Assembly: GCF_016735495.2 (NCBI RefSeq)
Contig: NZ_JAERQY020000002.1
Span: forward strand, 496,001-560,000
DNA from: Lysobacter sp. MMG2
Lineage (GTDB): Bacteria > Pseudomonadota > Gammaproteobacteria > Xanthomonadales > Xanthomonadaceae
Direction of reading: 5' to 3'
DNA length: 64,000 nt
Part shown: one piece after another, positions 38,034 to 48,201 of the stretch
How the letters are laid out: each line of letters begins with the position of its first letter
Position numbering within the stretch: the first letter of the stretch is position 1
The notes under the pieces: generated by a model
What the model saw: the letters and a program-made list of their open reading frames with translations, nothing else
Databases searched by the model: none
Told to the model about the DNA's origin: nothing
Program-made: the position numbers and the translations under genes

Positions 38034-38196
38034 CGAATAAAGGGATGGACGAAAACTAACCCGCCCCGCGGGCCCTGTCCAGCACGGGGCCGGGGTCATT
38101 CCGAAAGGGCATGACCCCAGGCGGCCGAGTCATTTCCGCACGTCCGGGTGCATGCGTAGCGTCACGGTATCGCCCCCTCTTCCCGGCTCCGACGCC

Positions 38197-39624
38197 ATGG
38201 CCCAGCCTTTGTTTCCCGTTTTTGCCGACCTGCGCGGGCGCCCCGTGCTGGTGGTCGGCGGCGGCACGGTCGCGCTGCGCAAGGCGACCGCGCTGCGGGA
38301 AGCCGGCGCGCTCGTGCGCGTCGGCGCGCCGGAGCTCAATGCGGAACTGGCGGCGCTGGCGGATACGGGCGAGATCGAGCATCTGCCCGGCCGATTCGCC
38401 CCGCACTGGCTCGACGACGTGTGGCTGGCCGTGGCGGCCACCGACGACGAAGACGTGAATCGCGCCGTCGCCGAAGAAGGCCAGGCGCGACGCCTGTGGG
38501 TCAACGTGGTCGACGACGCGCGGGCGTCGAGCGTGCAGATCCCCGCGCGCGTCGACCGCGGTCCGTTGCAGGTGGCGATTTCCAGTTCCGGCACCGCGCC
38601 GATGCTGGCGCGCCACCTGCGCGAGACGCTGGAAAGCCAGCTCGACGCCTCGCTTGGCGACCTGGCCGAATTGCTCGGCCGCGAGCGCGATCGCATCCGA
38701 ACGCGCTTCCCGCAGATCAACGCGCGGCGCCGCTTCTTCGACCGCCTCCTGCGCGGACGCGTCCCCGCCCTGTTGCGCCGACGCCAACGCCTGGCAGCGG
38801 AACACGAGTTCAGTGCGCAGCTCAGCGCCGATGCGTCCAGCGCGCGCGGCTCCGTCGCGCTGGTTGGCGCCGGCCCGGGCGATCCCGGCCTGCTGACGCT
38901 GCGCGCGCTGCGCGTGCTCAACGAAGCCGACGTGATCCTGCACGATCGCCTCGTCAGCAGTGAGGTGCTGCAACTCGTGCGTCGCGATGCGCAGCGCATC
39001 GAAGTCGGCAAGCAGGCGGGCAACCACCACGCGACGCAGGACCAGATCCATGCGCTGATGCTCGAACACGCCCGCGCCGGCAAGCGCGTGGTGCGCCTGA
39101 AGGGCGGCGATCCGTTCGTGTTCGGTCGCGGCGGCGAGGAACTGGAAGTGCTGCGCGCGCACGGCATCGACTTCGAGGTCGTGCCCGGCATCACCGCCGC
39201 GCTCGCCTGCGCCGCGTATGCGGGCGTGCCGCTCACGCACCGCGAGCACGCGCAGTCGGTGCGGCTGGTCACCGCGCATTGCAAGCAATCGCAGGACACG
39301 CTGGACTGGCAGGCGCTCGCACTGGAGCGGCAGACGCTGGCGGTCTACATGGGCGTCGCCGGGCTGGAAGGCTTCAGCGCGCGCCTGATCGAACACGGCC
39401 GCGCGCCGTCCACGCCGTTCGCCATCGTCGAGAACGGCTCGCGCGCGAACCAGCGCGTCGTCACCGGCGCGTTGGCCGATCTGGCCGATCTAGCCCGCGT
39501 GCACGCGGTGCAGTCGCCTGCGCTGTTGATCGTCGGCGAAGTCGCCTCGCTCGCGAACACGCTGCACTGGTTCGGCGACGCGCCCCTCGGCGCACCCGCG
39601 CCCGCCGTCGCCGAAGCCGCCTGA
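38197..39624 (+). CDS. cysG: siroheme synthase CysG
   Basis: The 475-aa trifunctional enzyme makes sirohaem for CysI. The N-terminal Rossmann domain ([22 protein letters not shown], about residues 13-34) is the precorrin-2 dehydrogenase/ferrochelatase; the C-terminal part, from about residue 220, is uroporphyrinogen-III methyltransferase ([60 protein letters not shown]). The length is normal. It is divergent from cysB and 43 bp upstream of cysK, completing the sulfite-reduction branch of the pathway. Confidence 0.95.
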   Translation: MAQPLFPVFADLRGRPVLVVGGGTVALRKATALREAGALVRVGAPELNAELAALADTGEIEHLPGRFAPHWLDDVWLAVAATDDEDVNRAVAEEGQARRLWVNVVDDARASSVQIPARVDRGPLQVAISSSGTAPMLARHLRETLESQLDASLGDLAELLGRERDRIRTRFPQINARRRFFDRLLRGRVPALLRRRQRLAAEHEFSAQLSADASSARGSVALVGAGPGDPGLLTLRALRVLNEADVILHDRLVSSEVLQLVRRDAQRIEVGKQAGNHHATQDQIHALMLEHARAGKRVVRLKGGDPFVFGRGGEELEVLRAHGIDFEVVPGITAALACAAYAGVPLTHREHAQSVRLVTAHCKQSQDTLDWQALALERQTLAVYMGVAGLEGFSARLIEHGRAPSTPFAIVENGSRANQRVVTGALADLADLARVHAVQSPALLIVGEVASLANTLHWFGDAPLGAPAPAVAEAA

Positions 39625-39667
39625 CTCCTCACCTCCCACGCACGTCCCACGTACGCAGAGAACCCCC

Positions 39668-40645
39668 ATGGCCCTGTACGACAGCATTCTCGACACCATC
39701 GGCAGCACGCCCATCGTCAAACTGCATCGCATCGCGCCCAAGCACGTCACGCTGTATGCGAAGGTCGAATCGTTCAATCCCGGCGGCTCGGTGAAGGACC
39801 GTCTTGCGCTGGCGATCGTGCTCGACGCCGAACGCAAGGGACTGCTCAAGCCGGGCCAGACAATCGTGGAGGCGACGTCCGGCAACACCGGCATCGCGCT
39901 GGCGCTCGTCGCGGCGGCGCGCGGGTATCCGTTCGTGGCGGTGATGACGGAGACGTTCTCCGTCGAGCGCCGCAAGCTCATGCGCGCCTACGGCGCGAAG
40001 GTCATCCTCACGCCCGCCGCCGAGCGCGGCAGCGGCATGGTGCGCAAGGCGAAGGAGCTGGCCGACAAGCACGGCTGGTTCCTGGCTCGGCAGTTCGAGA
40101 ACGAAGCCAACCCCGCCTATCACCGCAGCACCACCGGGCCGGAAATCCTGCGCGATTTCGCCGGCAAGCGGCTGGATTACTTCGTCAGCGGCTGGGGCAC
40201 CGGCGGCACGATCACCGGCGCGGGCGAAGTGCTCAAGCTCGCGCGCCCGGATCTGAAGATCATCGCCAGCGAACCGGCCGGCGCCGCATTGCTCTCGGGC
40301 AAGGAGTGGGCGCCGCACAAGATCCAGGGCTGGACGCCGGACTTCCTGCCGGCGGTGCTCAGTCGCACGATCGCCGACGAGGTCCTGCCCGTGGACGAAG
40401 TGCTGGCGCGCGACACGGCGCGTCGCCTGGCCGCGGAGGAAGGTCTCTTCGTCGGCATTTCCGCCGGCGCGACGGTGGCCGCCGCGTTGAAGGTCGCCGA
40501 ACAGGCGCCGGAAGGCTCGGTGCTGCTGGCGGTGCTGCCCGATACCGGCGAGCGCTACCTGTCCACGTTCCTGTTCGAGGGCGTGGCGGAAGGCTCCGAC
40601 GACGAGTGGCTGGCCTCGCTGGAGCGCGACGCCGTCGCGGCCTGA
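39668..40645 (+). CDS. cysK: cysteine synthase (O-acetylserine sulfhydrylase)
   Basis: The 325-aa PLP enzyme condenses O-acetylserine with sulfide to cysteine. The PLP lysine is K43 in NPGGSVKDR; the substrate loop is EATSGNTGIALA; the phosphate-binding loop is GWGTGGTITGAGEVL; the C-terminal ISAGATVAAAL is typical. It could be the CysK or CysM type; the position next to cysG and the overall likeness favour CysK. It is followed by a strong hairpin. Confidence 0.93.
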   Translation: MALYDSILDTIGSTPIVKLHRIAPKHVTLYAKVESFNPGGSVKDRLALAIVLDAERKGLLKPGQTIVEATSGNTGIALALVAAARGYPFVAVMTETFSVERRKLMRAYGAKVILTPAAERGSGMVRKAKELADKHGWFLARQFENEANPAYHRSTTGPEILRDFAGKRLDYFVSGWGTGGTITGAGEVLKLARPDLKIIASEPAGAALLSGKEWAPHKIQGWTPDFLPAVLSRTIADEVLPVDEVLARDTARRLAAEEGLFVGISAGATVAAALKVAEQAPEGSVLLAVLPDTGERYLSTFLFEGVAEGSDDEWLASLERDAVAA

Positions 40646-40649
40646 TCGC

Positions 40650-40675
40650 ACGTCCCGGCCTTCGCGCCGGGACGT
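40650..40675 (+). terminator. strong hairpin after cysK
   Basis: A 10-bp perfect stem (ACGTCCCGGC/GCCGGGACGT) with a 6-base loop starts 4 bases after the stop. No T-run follows, so termination is plausible but may need Rho; the CTTCGC loop resembles the REP hairpins of this genome. Confidence 0.55.
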
Positions 40676-40749
40676 GATCGCCGTGCATTCCAACGTGCAG
40701 GCCCTGCGGGCTACCCTGTGCGCGGCGGCCATTGCCGCGCGGAGCCTGC

Positions 40750-41790
40750 ATGACGGTCGTACCCGGTTCGAATCCCCCTCCCGCGCCCGACGCGGCCGAG
40801 CGCGAAGCCGCGCGCCTGGCCTGGGCGCGCGCCGCGACGGACGACGGCGAGTTGCAGCTGGTGCGCGCCTCGGTCGACGCGGGTTTCCGCAGCTACTGGC
40901 GCGCGCAGACGTCCGGCGGCAGCCGCATCGTCATGGATTCGCCGCCGCAGTTGGAGGACGTGCGCCCCTGGCTGCGCATGCGCGCGCTGCTGGAAAGCGG
41001 CGGCGTGCGCGTGCCGCAGGTGCTGGTGGAGGACGTCGGCAGCGGCTTCCTGCTGCTGGAAGACCTGGGCGGGCCGACGCTGGCGCAGGTGATCGACGAC
41101 GACACCGCCGACGCGCATTTCGACGCCGCCATCGAACAACTGCTGCGATTGCAGGCGATCCAGCCGCCTCTGGGTACGGGCGAGTTCGGCGAGGCGCTGT
41201 TGCAGCGTGATGCGGGGCTGTTCGAGGACTGGTTCCTGCGACGGCATCTGGGACTGGAGCTGGATCGCGACGACCTCGACCGATTGGAACTGGTGCAGCG
41301 CCGCCTGATGGACAACGCGTTGTCGCAGGCGCGCGTGCTCACGCACCGCGACTTCATGCCGCGCAACCTGATGCCGATTGCCGGCGGCCCGGCGGTGCTG
41401 GATTTCCAGGACTGCGTGTGGGGCCCGGTGGCCTACGATCCGGTGAGCCTGTTCAAGGACGCGTTCCTGAGCTGGCCGCTGCAGCGCGTGGACGAATGGC
41501 TGGTGCGTTATCACGAGCGCGCGATGAAGGCACGCATCCCGGTGCCGTCGCTGCCGGAGTTCATGCGCGACGCGGACTGGCTGGGCGTGCAGCGCCACCT
41601 GAAGATCCTGGGCATCTTCTCGCGCCTGCATTACCGCGACGGCAAGAGCAAATACCTGCCCGACGCGCCGCGCTTCATCCGCTATCTCGACGAAGTCCTG
41701 CCGCGCCATCGCGAACTGCAACCGCTGCGCGAAGTGCTGGACGTCCGCATCCGCCCGGCGATGCAACGCGTCGCCCTGCCCTCGCCCTGA
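40750..41790 (+). CDS. amgK: anomeric sugar kinase AmgK
   Basis: The 346-aa protein is a phosphotransferase of the APH fold. The catalytic loop is LTHRDFMPRNLM and the metal-binding motif is VLDFQDCVWGPVAYD. Adjacent MurU identifies it as AmgK, which phosphorylates N-acetylmuramic acid and N-acetylglucosamine at the anomeric position, feeding the cell-wall recycling route that bypasses MurA and confers intrinsic fosfomycin tolerance in pseudomonads. The start at 40750 (MTVVPGS) is preferred to 40732. A 16-bp gap precedes murU. Confidence 0.88.
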   Translation: MTVVPGSNPPPAPDAAEREAARLAWARAATDDGELQLVRASVDAGFRSYWRAQTSGGSRIVMDSPPQLEDVRPWLRMRALLESGGVRVPQVLVEDVGSGFLLLEDLGGPTLAQVIDDDTADAHFDAAIEQLLRLQAIQPPLGTGEFGEALLQRDAGLFEDWFLRRHLGLELDRDDLDRLELVQRRLMDNALSQARVLTHRDFMPRNLMPIAGGPAVLDFQDCVWGPVAYDPVSLFKDAFLSWPLQRVDEWLVRYHERAMKARIPVPSLPEFMRDADWLGVQRHLKILGIFSRLHYRDGKSKYLPDAPRFIRYLDEVLPRHRELQPLREVLDVRIRPAMQRVALPSP

Positions 41791-41806
41791 AAGCCCGGAG
41801 TCATTC

Positions 41807-42511
41807 TTGAAAGCCCTGATCTTCGCCGCCGGCCTGGGCGAGCGCATGCGCCCGCTGACCAACCACACGCCCAAGCCGTTACTGCGCGCGGGCGGCAAGG
41901 CGTTGATCGAATGGCATCTGGAAAAACTCGCCGCGATGGGCGTGCGCGAAGTCGTGGTCAACACGAGCTGGCTCGCGGCGCAGTTTCCGCAGCATCTGGG
42001 CGACGGCGCGCAGTGGGGCTTGTCGATCCGCTATTCGTTCGAAGGCGACGCGCCGCTGGAAACCGGCGGCGGCATGCTGCATGCGCTGCCGCTGCTGGGC
42101 GATGCGCCGTTCCTTCTCGTCAACGGCGACGTGTGGACCGACTACGACTTCACGCGTCTGCCGCGCGAGCCCGACGGCCTGGCGCACCTGGTGATGGTCG
42201 ATCGCCCGCCGCAGGCGACGCAGGGCGATTTCGCGCTCGACGCGGATGGCCTGGTGCGCAGCGAGGGCGAGAGCCGGCTCACGTATGCGGGCATCGGCGT
42301 TTATCGTCCGCAGTTGCTCGATGGCTGGCGCGTGCACACGACCGACACGGGCGCCGATGAAACGCCGCCGCGTTTCCGCCTCGCGCCGATCCTGCGTGCG
42401 TTCATGACGCAGGGATTGATTACCGGCGAGCACCATCGTGGTCGCTGGACGGATGTGGGGACACCGCAACGGCTGGCGGGCCTGGAGCGGGAACTCGCCG
42501 ATATCGCGTGA
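41807..42511 (+). CDS. murU: N-acetylmuramate-1-phosphate uridylyltransferase MurU
   Basis: The 234-aa nucleotidyltransferase converts MurNAc-1-P to UDP-MurNAc. The N-terminal signature is FAAGLGERMRPLTNHTPKPLL (G-x-G-x-R-x-x-P..PKP) and the metal-binding site is LLVNGDVWTDYDF. The start is TTG, with GGAG seven bases upstream; the first in-frame ATG is much later and would remove the signature, so TTG is required. It follows amgK closely, forming the recycling pair. Confidence 0.92.
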   Translation: MKALIFAAGLGERMRPLTNHTPKPLLRAGGKALIEWHLEKLAAMGVREVVVNTSWLAAQFPQHLGDGAQWGLSIRYSFEGDAPLETGGGMLHALPLLGDAPFLLVNGDVWTDYDFTRLPREPDGLAHLVMVDRPPQATQGDFALDADGLVRSEGESRLTYAGIGVYRPQLLDGWRVHTTDTGADETPPRFRLAPILRAFMTQGLITGEHHRGRWTDVGTPQRLAGLERELADIA

Positions 42512-42530
42512 TGGCGCCGCGCTAGAGCGC

Positions 42531-43232
42531 CTACGCGCTCCCCAGCGTCTGCCGCAGAAACGGCACCGTGATCCGTCGCTGCGCCGCGAGCGAAGCGCGA
42601 TCAAGGCGGTCCAGCAGCGAAGTCAATCCACCCAGGTCGCGCTCCACGCGGCGCAGCAGCCAGTCGAGCGCGGCGTCTTCCAGCACCAGTCCGCGTCGCT
42701 GCGCGCGTTGACGCAGCACGTCGCGGCGACCTTCCTCGTCCAGCGGTGCGAGCGTGACGCGCGTGCACTGGCCCAGGCGCGAACGCAGGTCCGGCAGTCC
42801 CAGGCCGACGGCGTCGGGAATGTCGCGCGCCGCGTACACCAGCACGACGCCGGCAGCGCGCGCGCGGTTGTGCGCGTCGAACAGCGCCACTTCGTCCTCG
42901 CGCTGCCCGGCGATGACATCCAGACCGTCGAGGGCGATCACGTCGTTGCCTTCCAGCGATTCCAGCGCGTCGCGCAGGCGGCCGGCCGCGGCCATCAGCG
43001 GGAGGTAGGCGGCGCGGCGTCCGGCGGCTTCCGTCGCCGCGCAGGTCGCCAGCAGCAGGTGCGTCTTGCCGACGCCCGCAGGCCCTGCAAGAAACACGCT
43101 CTCGCGCCGCGCGTCGCGGCCCTCGGCCAGCGCGCGCAGCTGTTCGATCGCGCCGTCGGGCGCGTGCACGAAGGTGTCCAGTCGCTGGTCGGGCGGATAG
43201 CGCAAGGCCAGCGGCAACTGCGGAACGCTCAC
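42531..43232 (-). CDS. hda: DnaA regulatory inactivator Hda
   Basis: The 233-aa AAA+ protein stimulates hydrolysis of DnaA-ATP at the replication clamp, preventing re-initiation. It starts MSVPQLPLAL, where QLPLAL is the beta-clamp-binding motif, followed by a DnaA-like fold: FLAGPAGVGKTHLLLA (Walker A), VIALDGLDVIA (Walker B) and a C-terminal lid domain with sensor II. It overlaps nothing and is 28 bp downstream of the permease gene on the same strand. Confidence 0.92.
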   Translation of the reverse strand: MSVPQLPLALRYPPDQRLDTFVHAPDGAIEQLRALAEGRDARRESVFLAGPAGVGKTHLLLATCAATEAAGRRAAYLPLMAAAGRLRDALESLEGNDVIALDGLDVIAGQREDEVALFDAHNRARAAGVVLVYAARDIPDAVGLGLPDLRSRLGQCTRVTLAPLDEEGRRDVLRQRAQRRGLVLEDAALDWLLRRVERDLGGLTSLLDRLDRASLAAQRRITVPFLRQTLGSA

Positions 43233-43260
43233 TGCAAATGACTCATTACGTTGTGGGCGG

Positions 43261-44424
43261 TTACTCGGGCTTGCGTTCGACCGGCGGCGGCAGATGCGGA
43301 TCGGCGAGTGGATCGGGCGCTTCGCCTTCCGGCAGCGGACTCGCGCCGACGTACAGCCGGCTGTGGCGATAGCGCTCCTGCGCGTAGCGCAGCAGCACGT
43401 TGACCACCGCCGCCACCGGCAACGCCAGCAGCATGCCGAGGAAGCCGAACAACTGGCCGCCCGCGAGCACGGCGAAGATCACCGCGACCGGATGCAGGCC
43501 GATGCGGTCGCCGACGAGCTTGGGCGTGAGCACGTAGCTCTCGATCACCTGGCCGATGCCGAACACCACCAGTACACCGGCGACGTGCTGCCAGTCGCCG
43601 TACTGCACCAGCGCGGCGATCACGCCCAGGATGATGCCGCTGGCCGGGCCCAGGTACGGCACGAAGGTCAGGATGCCGGCGATCAGGCCGATCAGGATGC
43701 CCAGGTCCAGCCCCACCGCCCACAGGCCCAGGCCGTACATCACGCCCAGCACCAGCATCACCAGGAACTGCCCGCGCAGGAACGCGCCGAGCACGTCGCT
43801 GGATTCGCGCGCCAGGCGGCTCGCGGTGTCGAGGTGGTCACGCGGAATCATCGACGCCACGCGTTCGACGATCAGGTCCCAGTCGCGCAGGAAGAAGAAG
43901 GTGATGACCGGAAGCAGCGCGACGTTCGCCACCAGCGCGATCACCGCGAAACCCGAACGCGACAGGTAACCCAGCAGCGTGCTCGCGATGCCGCCGGCCT
44001 GGTCCCAGTTGTCGCGCACGAGTTGGCTGATGTGGCTGAAGTCGAGCCACTCGGTGATTTCAACGCCCAGGCGTTGTTCGACCCACGGCACCGCGGTGAG
44101 CATGAACCAGTCGCGGTAGTGCGGCCACGACGAGACCAGCGTGGTGATCTGCCGCTCGATCAGCGGCACCAGGATCAGCAGGCCGGCGAGCACGATCAGC
44201 GCCATCGCCGTGAACACCAGGCTCACCGCGACATTGCGCGAGCGGCCGGCGCGTTCGAGCCGGTCGACCAGCGGGTCGCCCAGCCAGGCCAGCATCAGCG
44301 CGAACACGAACGGCGTGAGGATCGGCGCGAGCAGCCAGATCAGCCAGCACACGCCAACACCGAGCGCCACCCATTGCAGGCGGCGTAAGAAGAGTGCGAT
44401 GTCGTCCAGTGCTTGCGATTGCAT
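43261..44424 (-). CDS. AI-2E family transporter (PerM/TqsA-like)
   Basis: The 387-aa inner-membrane protein has about eight hydrophobic segments. Features of the family are [32 protein letters not shown] at the N-terminus, [17 protein letters not shown] in the cytoplasmic/periplasmic loop and [22 protein letters not shown] and [22 protein letters not shown] in the C-terminal half. Members export AI-2, ions or other small molecules; the substrate here is unknown. The final 30 residues are Pro/Glu-rich. It lies between hda and the DUF2066 gene, the conserved xanthomonad order. Confidence 0.88.
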   Translation of the reverse strand: MQSQALDDIALFLRRLQWVALGVGVCWLIWLLAPILTPFVFALMLAWLGDPLVDRLERAGRSRNVAVSLVFTAMALIVLAGLLILVPLIERQITTLVSSWPHYRDWFMLTAVPWVEQRLGVEITEWLDFSHISQLVRDNWDQAGGIASTLLGYLSRSGFAVIALVANVALLPVITFFFLRDWDLIVERVASMIPRDHLDTASRLARESSDVLGAFLRGQFLVMLVLGVMYGLGLWAVGLDLGILIGLIAGILTFVPYLGPASGIILGVIAALVQYGDWQHVAGVLVVFGIGQVIESYVLTPKLVGDRIGLHPVAVIFAVLAGGQLFGFLGMLLALPVAAVVNVLLRYAQERYRHSRLYVGASPLPEGEAPDPLADPHLPPPVERKPE

Positions 44425-44447
44425 GCGGATCCTTGTCGGTGATGACG

Positions 44448-45563
44448 TCAGCGCAGGTGATACACCGGCGGCTGGCCTTCCAGGCCTTCCAGTACATCGA
44501 CCACGCCGTCGCGCGCCAGCAGGCGGTTCAGGCCGGGCATGCCGCTGACGAGTTGGAGTTCGTATTCCAGCCCCTGCGGCGTCGCCCGCACCGGCACGCT
44601 GCGGCGCACGACCGACAGCTTCTGCAGGTAGCCCGCCAGGCGGATGAAATCATCGCTGCTGTCGATGCCGGTGAAGGTGACGCGGTACACACCCGGTTCG
44701 CCCGAAGGCGCGCGCTTGGCGTAACGCTTCATCAGCGCGTCGGCCGCGCCGTCGGCGCCGCTGGCCATCAACTGGCGGGGGTCGGTGCCGGTCTGCGACC
44801 AGGTGGCGAGCACCTTGCCGGTGTCGACGAAGGTCCAGTCGGCCTTCCAGCCGGCGGTCGTGTCGCGGTAGAGCTTGCCGATCAGTTGCATCGGCGGGCT
44901 GTAGCGGGCCGAGGCGCGCGCGACGGCGGCGCTGTCGCCGCGCCAGATCGCGCCGACCGCGGCCTGCTCGGCGGCGTTGCCGGTGGGCAGGCCGAGCTTG
45001 TAGCCACGCTCGACCGCCCGGTTCAGCGCCGGTCGTGCCGCGTTCACCTGCGGCAGGCCGACCAGACGCGGGCCGCTGCCGTCGTCGATGGCCAGCCACA
45101 GGACCGGCTTGGGGCGCGGCTGCGGCCAGATCGGAATGCCCAGGGTCGCGGCGAGGTCGTTGACGGCTTCCTCGTCGTACTGGATGACCAGGGTGGTCCG
45201 GAAGCTCGGCGCGCCGGTGGGGCCCAGTCCCTCGTCCTGCCGGTAGTCGTAGGCCTTCACGTAGGTGCGGGCCTGGCGGAGCTCGTTGCCCACGCCGGGG
45301 CGGGAAGCCGCGCCACGGTCGCCGGAGAGCTTGCCCAGCACCTGGGCCAGGCCACGCGCGAGCGCAGCGTTGCGCTCCGTCTCGCCCTGCCCGTTCACCT
45401 GCACTTCGGTCGCGTAGATGCCCTCGGCCCGGGCGCGGTCGCCCTCCACGCGCTGCGCGGCGGCACCCAAGCTCGTCAGCAGCAACAAGGCGGCCACGAT
45501 CGTCAGATGAACCTGCCGGAGGAGCGTCGTGCGCGGTGTTCCCGCGCGAATTGCCCGAACCAT
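44448..45563 (-). CDS. DUF2066 exported protein
   Basis: The 371-aa product has a signal peptide ([24 protein letters not shown]) and a DUF2066 domain ([47 protein letters not shown]). The family has no assigned function but is conserved between purM and hda in xanthomonads. The C-terminus ([23 protein letters not shown]) is of the type that could pack against a membrane. It is divergent from purM across 141 bp that holds only AT-richer words near 45664 (TTAAAAT), possibly a -10. Confidence 0.8.
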   Translation of the reverse strand: MVRAIRAGTPRTTLLRQVHLTIVAALLLLTSLGAAAQRVEGDRARAEGIYATEVQVNGQGETERNAALARGLAQVLGKLSGDRGAASRPGVGNELRQARTYVKAYDYRQDEGLGPTGAPSFRTTLVIQYDEEAVNDLAATLGIPIWPQPRPKPVLWLAIDDGSGPRLVGLPQVNAARPALNRAVERGYKLGLPTGNAAEQAAVGAIWRGDSAAVARASARYSPPMQLIGKLYRDTTAGWKADWTFVDTGKVLATWSQTGTDPRQLMASGADGAADALMKRYAKRAPSGEPGVYRVTFTGIDSSDDFIRLAGYLQKLSVVRRSVPVRATPQGLEYELQLVSGMPGLNRLLARDGVVDVLEGLEGQPPVYHLR

Positions 45564-45704
45564 CGCTATCCCTGGGTACGTAAACAGTCGAAATGGTGCC
45601 GCAGCCGACCCGCCCCGTCCATTCGCGGCGTGATCCAGACCACAGCCGGGGTCGCGCGACTGTTAAAATCGCCGCTTCATCTCCCGCGACCGCCGAGGCC
45701 GCCC

Positions 45705-46763
45705 GTGTCGAATTCCCCCACCACGCCCACCCCGATCACCTACCGCGATGCCGGCGTCGACATCGACGCGGGCAACGAGGTGGTCGAACGCATCAAGCCG
45801 CTGGTCAAGCGCAGCTTCCGGCCGGAAGTCATGGGCGGACTGGGCGGCTTCGGCGCGCTGTTCGACCTGTCGGGCAAGTACAAGGAGCCGGTGCTGGTCT
45901 CGGGCACGGACGGCGTGGGCACCAAGCTCAAGCTGGCGCAACAGCTCAACCGCCACGACACCATCGGCATCGACCTGGTCGCCATGTGCGTCAACGATGT
46001 GCTGGTTCAGGGCGCCGAGCCGCTGTTCTTCCTAGACTATTTCGCCACCGGCAAGCTCGATGTCGACACCACGGTCGCCGTGGTCGGCGGCATCGCCAAG
46101 GGTTGCGAGATGTCGGGCTGCGCGCTGATCGGCGGCGAGACGGCCGAGATGCCCGACATGTACCCGCCCGGCGAGTACGATCTGGCCGGCTTCTGCGTCG
46201 CCGCGGTGGAGAAGTCCAAGCTGCTCGACGGTGCCAAGGTGCGCGAAGGCGACGTGCTGATCGGCATCGCCTCCAGCGGCCCGCATTCCAACGGCTACTC
46301 GCTGGTGCGAAAGATCTACGACCGCGCCGGCCGCCCAGCCGACCTCGACATGGGCGGGGTGAAGCTCATCGACGCGCTGATGGCGCCGACGCAGCTGTAC
46401 GTGAAGCCGATCCTCGAACTGCTCGGCAAGCACGATCTGCACGCCATGGCGCACATCACCGGCGGCGGTCTGACCGAGAACATCATCCGCGTCATCCCCG
46501 ATGGCCTGGGTCTGGACATCGAGGCGTCGGCCATCGTGCTGCCGCCGGTGTTCGACTGGCTGCAGCGCGAAGGCGCGGTGCCGAACGACGACATGTGGCG
46601 CACCTTCAACTGCGGCGTGGGCTTCGTACTGGTGGTTGCACCGGGCGAGGTCGCCGCGGTGGAAGCCGACCTCGACCGCCTGGGCCTGCGCCATCGCCCG
46701 ATCGGGCAGGTGGTGAAGGCCGCTGCCGGTGCCCCGGTCGACAGCCGCGTCCGCATCGGCTGA
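45705..46763 (+). CDS. purM: phosphoribosylformylglycinamidine cyclo-ligase
   Basis: The 352-aa ATP-dependent ligase closes the imidazole ring in de novo purine synthesis (FGAM to AIR). Typical blocks are [48 protein letters not shown] and [17 protein letters not shown]. The start is GTG at 45705 ([10 protein letters not shown]), since no ATG precedes the conserved ITYRDAGVD region. It is divergent from the DUF2066 gene and leads a purM-DUF2238-purN operon. Confidence 0.96.
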   Translation: MSNSPTTPTPITYRDAGVDIDAGNEVVERIKPLVKRSFRPEVMGGLGGFGALFDLSGKYKEPVLVSGTDGVGTKLKLAQQLNRHDTIGIDLVAMCVNDVLVQGAEPLFFLDYFATGKLDVDTTVAVVGGIAKGCEMSGCALIGGETAEMPDMYPPGEYDLAGFCVAAVEKSKLLDGAKVREGDVLIGIASSGPHSNGYSLVRKIYDRAGRPADLDMGGVKLIDALMAPTQLYVKPILELLGKHDLHAMAHITGGGLTENIIRVIPDGLGLDIEASAIVLPPVFDWLQREGAVPNDDMWRTFNCGVGFVLVVAPGEVAAVEADLDRLGLRHRPIGQVVKAAAGAPVDSRVRIG

Positions 46764-46788
46764 TCGACGCTTCGCCACGCCAAGCCCC

Positions 46789-47481
46789 ATGACCGACCAA
46801 GCCACGCGGGAAGGATCCCGCGCACGCGATCCGGGATTCGCCATGTGTTTGCAAAAACGCTGGGCGTTGGGGGCCTTGCTTCTCGTGTTCGTGGCCACCT
46901 GGTTGAACCCGCAGTGGCCCAGGGAACAGGCGTTGCACACCATCGGCACCGTGATCGCCGTGGTGTGGCTGTGGTGGCACGACCGGCGCTGGAACACGCG
47001 CACCCGCGACTTCGTGCTGGTATGCGGATTCCTCGCCGTGCACTGCCTGGCCGCTCGCTGGCTGTACTCGAACGTGCCCTACGACGACTGGTTCCGTGCC
47101 GTGCTGCACTGGTCGCCACAGGACGCGTTCGGCTGGACACGCAACCATGCCGATCGCTTCATCCACCTGATGTACGGCCTCTGCCTGACGCCCCTGCTCG
47201 CCGGCCATGCAACGCAGCGGTGGCCGCGTCTGTCGGCTGCGCAGGCGTTCGGGCTCGCGGTGATGGCGATCATGTGCACGAGCCTGGTGTACGAATGGAT
47301 CGAATGGGGCATCGCGTTGACGATGTCGCCGCAGGAGGCCGAGTCCTACAACGGCCAGCAGGGCGACATCTGGGACGCACATACCGACATGCTTCTGGCC
47401 ACGCTGGGTGCGCTGGCCACCTGGCCGCTGGTGTGTTCGGCGCGGATGCCGGCCTGCATCGTGGCGGAGGCGGCCCCATGA
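46789..47481 (+). CDS. DUF2238 (YjdF-like) inner-membrane protein
   Basis: The 230-aa protein has about six hydrophobic helices and the DUF2238 pattern: DRFIHLMYGLCLTP, YEWIEWGIAL and AESYNGQQGDIWDAHTDMLLATLG, with conserved Asp/His/Glu in membrane-adjacent positions. Its function is unknown. It starts 25 bp after purM and its stop overlaps the purN ATG (ATGA), so it is translationally coupled to purine biosynthesis despite no obvious link. The upstream in-frame start at 46729 overlaps purM and is rejected. Confidence 0.8.
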   Translation: MTDQATREGSRARDPGFAMCLQKRWALGALLLVFVATWLNPQWPREQALHTIGTVIAVVWLWWHDRRWNTRTRDFVLVCGFLAVHCLAARWLYSNVPYDDWFRAVLHWSPQDAFGWTRNHADRFIHLMYGLCLTPLLAGHATQRWPRLSAAQAFGLAVMAIMCTSLVYEWIEWGIALTMSPQEAESYNGQQGDIWDAHTDMLLATLGALATWPLVCSARMPACIVAEAAP

Positions 47482-48152
47482 ACGAGCGCATCGCGGTGCT
47501 GGCTTCGGGACGCGGCAGCAACCTGCAGGCGATCCTCGACGCGATCGCGGACGGCTCGCTGCCGGCGCGGATCGTCGGCGTGTTTTCCGACAAGCCGACC
47601 GCCGCCGCGCTCGACCGCGTCGAACCGGAACTTCGCTGGGGCGCGAGCCCGAAGGACTTCCCTTCGCGCGAGTCATTCGACGCGGCATTGGCCGACGCCA
47701 TCGAAGCCACGCAGCCGGACTGGATCGTCTGCGCCGGTTACATGCGCATTCTGTGCGATGCCTTCGTGGAGCGGTTCCGCGGGCGGCTGCTCAACATCCA
47801 TCCCTCGCTGCTGCCCAAGTACCCGGGCCTGCGCACGCATGCGCGGGCGATCGCCGAGGGCGATGCCGAGCACGGCGCCAGCGTGCACTTCGTGATTCCC
47901 GAGCTGGACGCCGGCACGGTCATTGCCCAGGCGCGCGTGCCGGTCCTGCCTGGAGACGACCCAGAGGCCTTGGCCCAGCGCGTCCTGCAGGTGGAGCACC
48001 CCCTGCTCGTGGCCGTGCTGCAGTTGGCCGTCGCGGGCCGCTTGGCTGAACAGGGCACAACCACGACCCTGGACGGTCATGCCCTGTTTACGCCCTTGCT
48101 TCTAGATTCCGCCGGTGCCCTGCAGGCATCCGGCACCGGCGCCCCCCGCTGA
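47478..48152 (+). CDS. purN: phosphoribosylglycinamide formyltransferase
   Basis: The 224-aa folate-dependent enzyme formylates GAR in purine synthesis. Signature blocks are VLASGRGSNLQAILDAI at the N-terminus, GYMRILCDAFVERFRGRLLNIHPSLLPKYPGLRTH (the catalytic NIHPSLLP region) and ASVHFVIPELDAGTVIAQARVPV. The catalytic Asn-His-Asp set is present. The ATG overlaps the DUF2238 stop. It is slightly longer than E. coli PurN at the C-terminus. Confidence 0.95.
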   Translation: MNERIAVLASGRGSNLQAILDAIADGSLPARIVGVFSDKPTAAALDRVEPELRWGASPKDFPSRESFDAALADAIEATQPDWIVCAGYMRILCDAFVERFRGRLLNIHPSLLPKYPGLRTHARAIAEGDAEHGASVHFVIPELDAGTVIAQARVPVLPGDDPEALAQRVLQVEHPLLVAVLQLAVAGRLAEQGTTTTLDGHALFTPLLLDSAGALQASGTGAPR

Positions 48153-48201
48153 ACGCCGCCCCGGAGCAGGCATGCACGGCATCCTTCCGCACTACCTTTC
48201 G

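Noticed and set aside
37917-38196. Riboswitch upstream of cysG
   Set aside because: No conserved riboswitch core is visible; the only structure is the short LysR-type palindrome.
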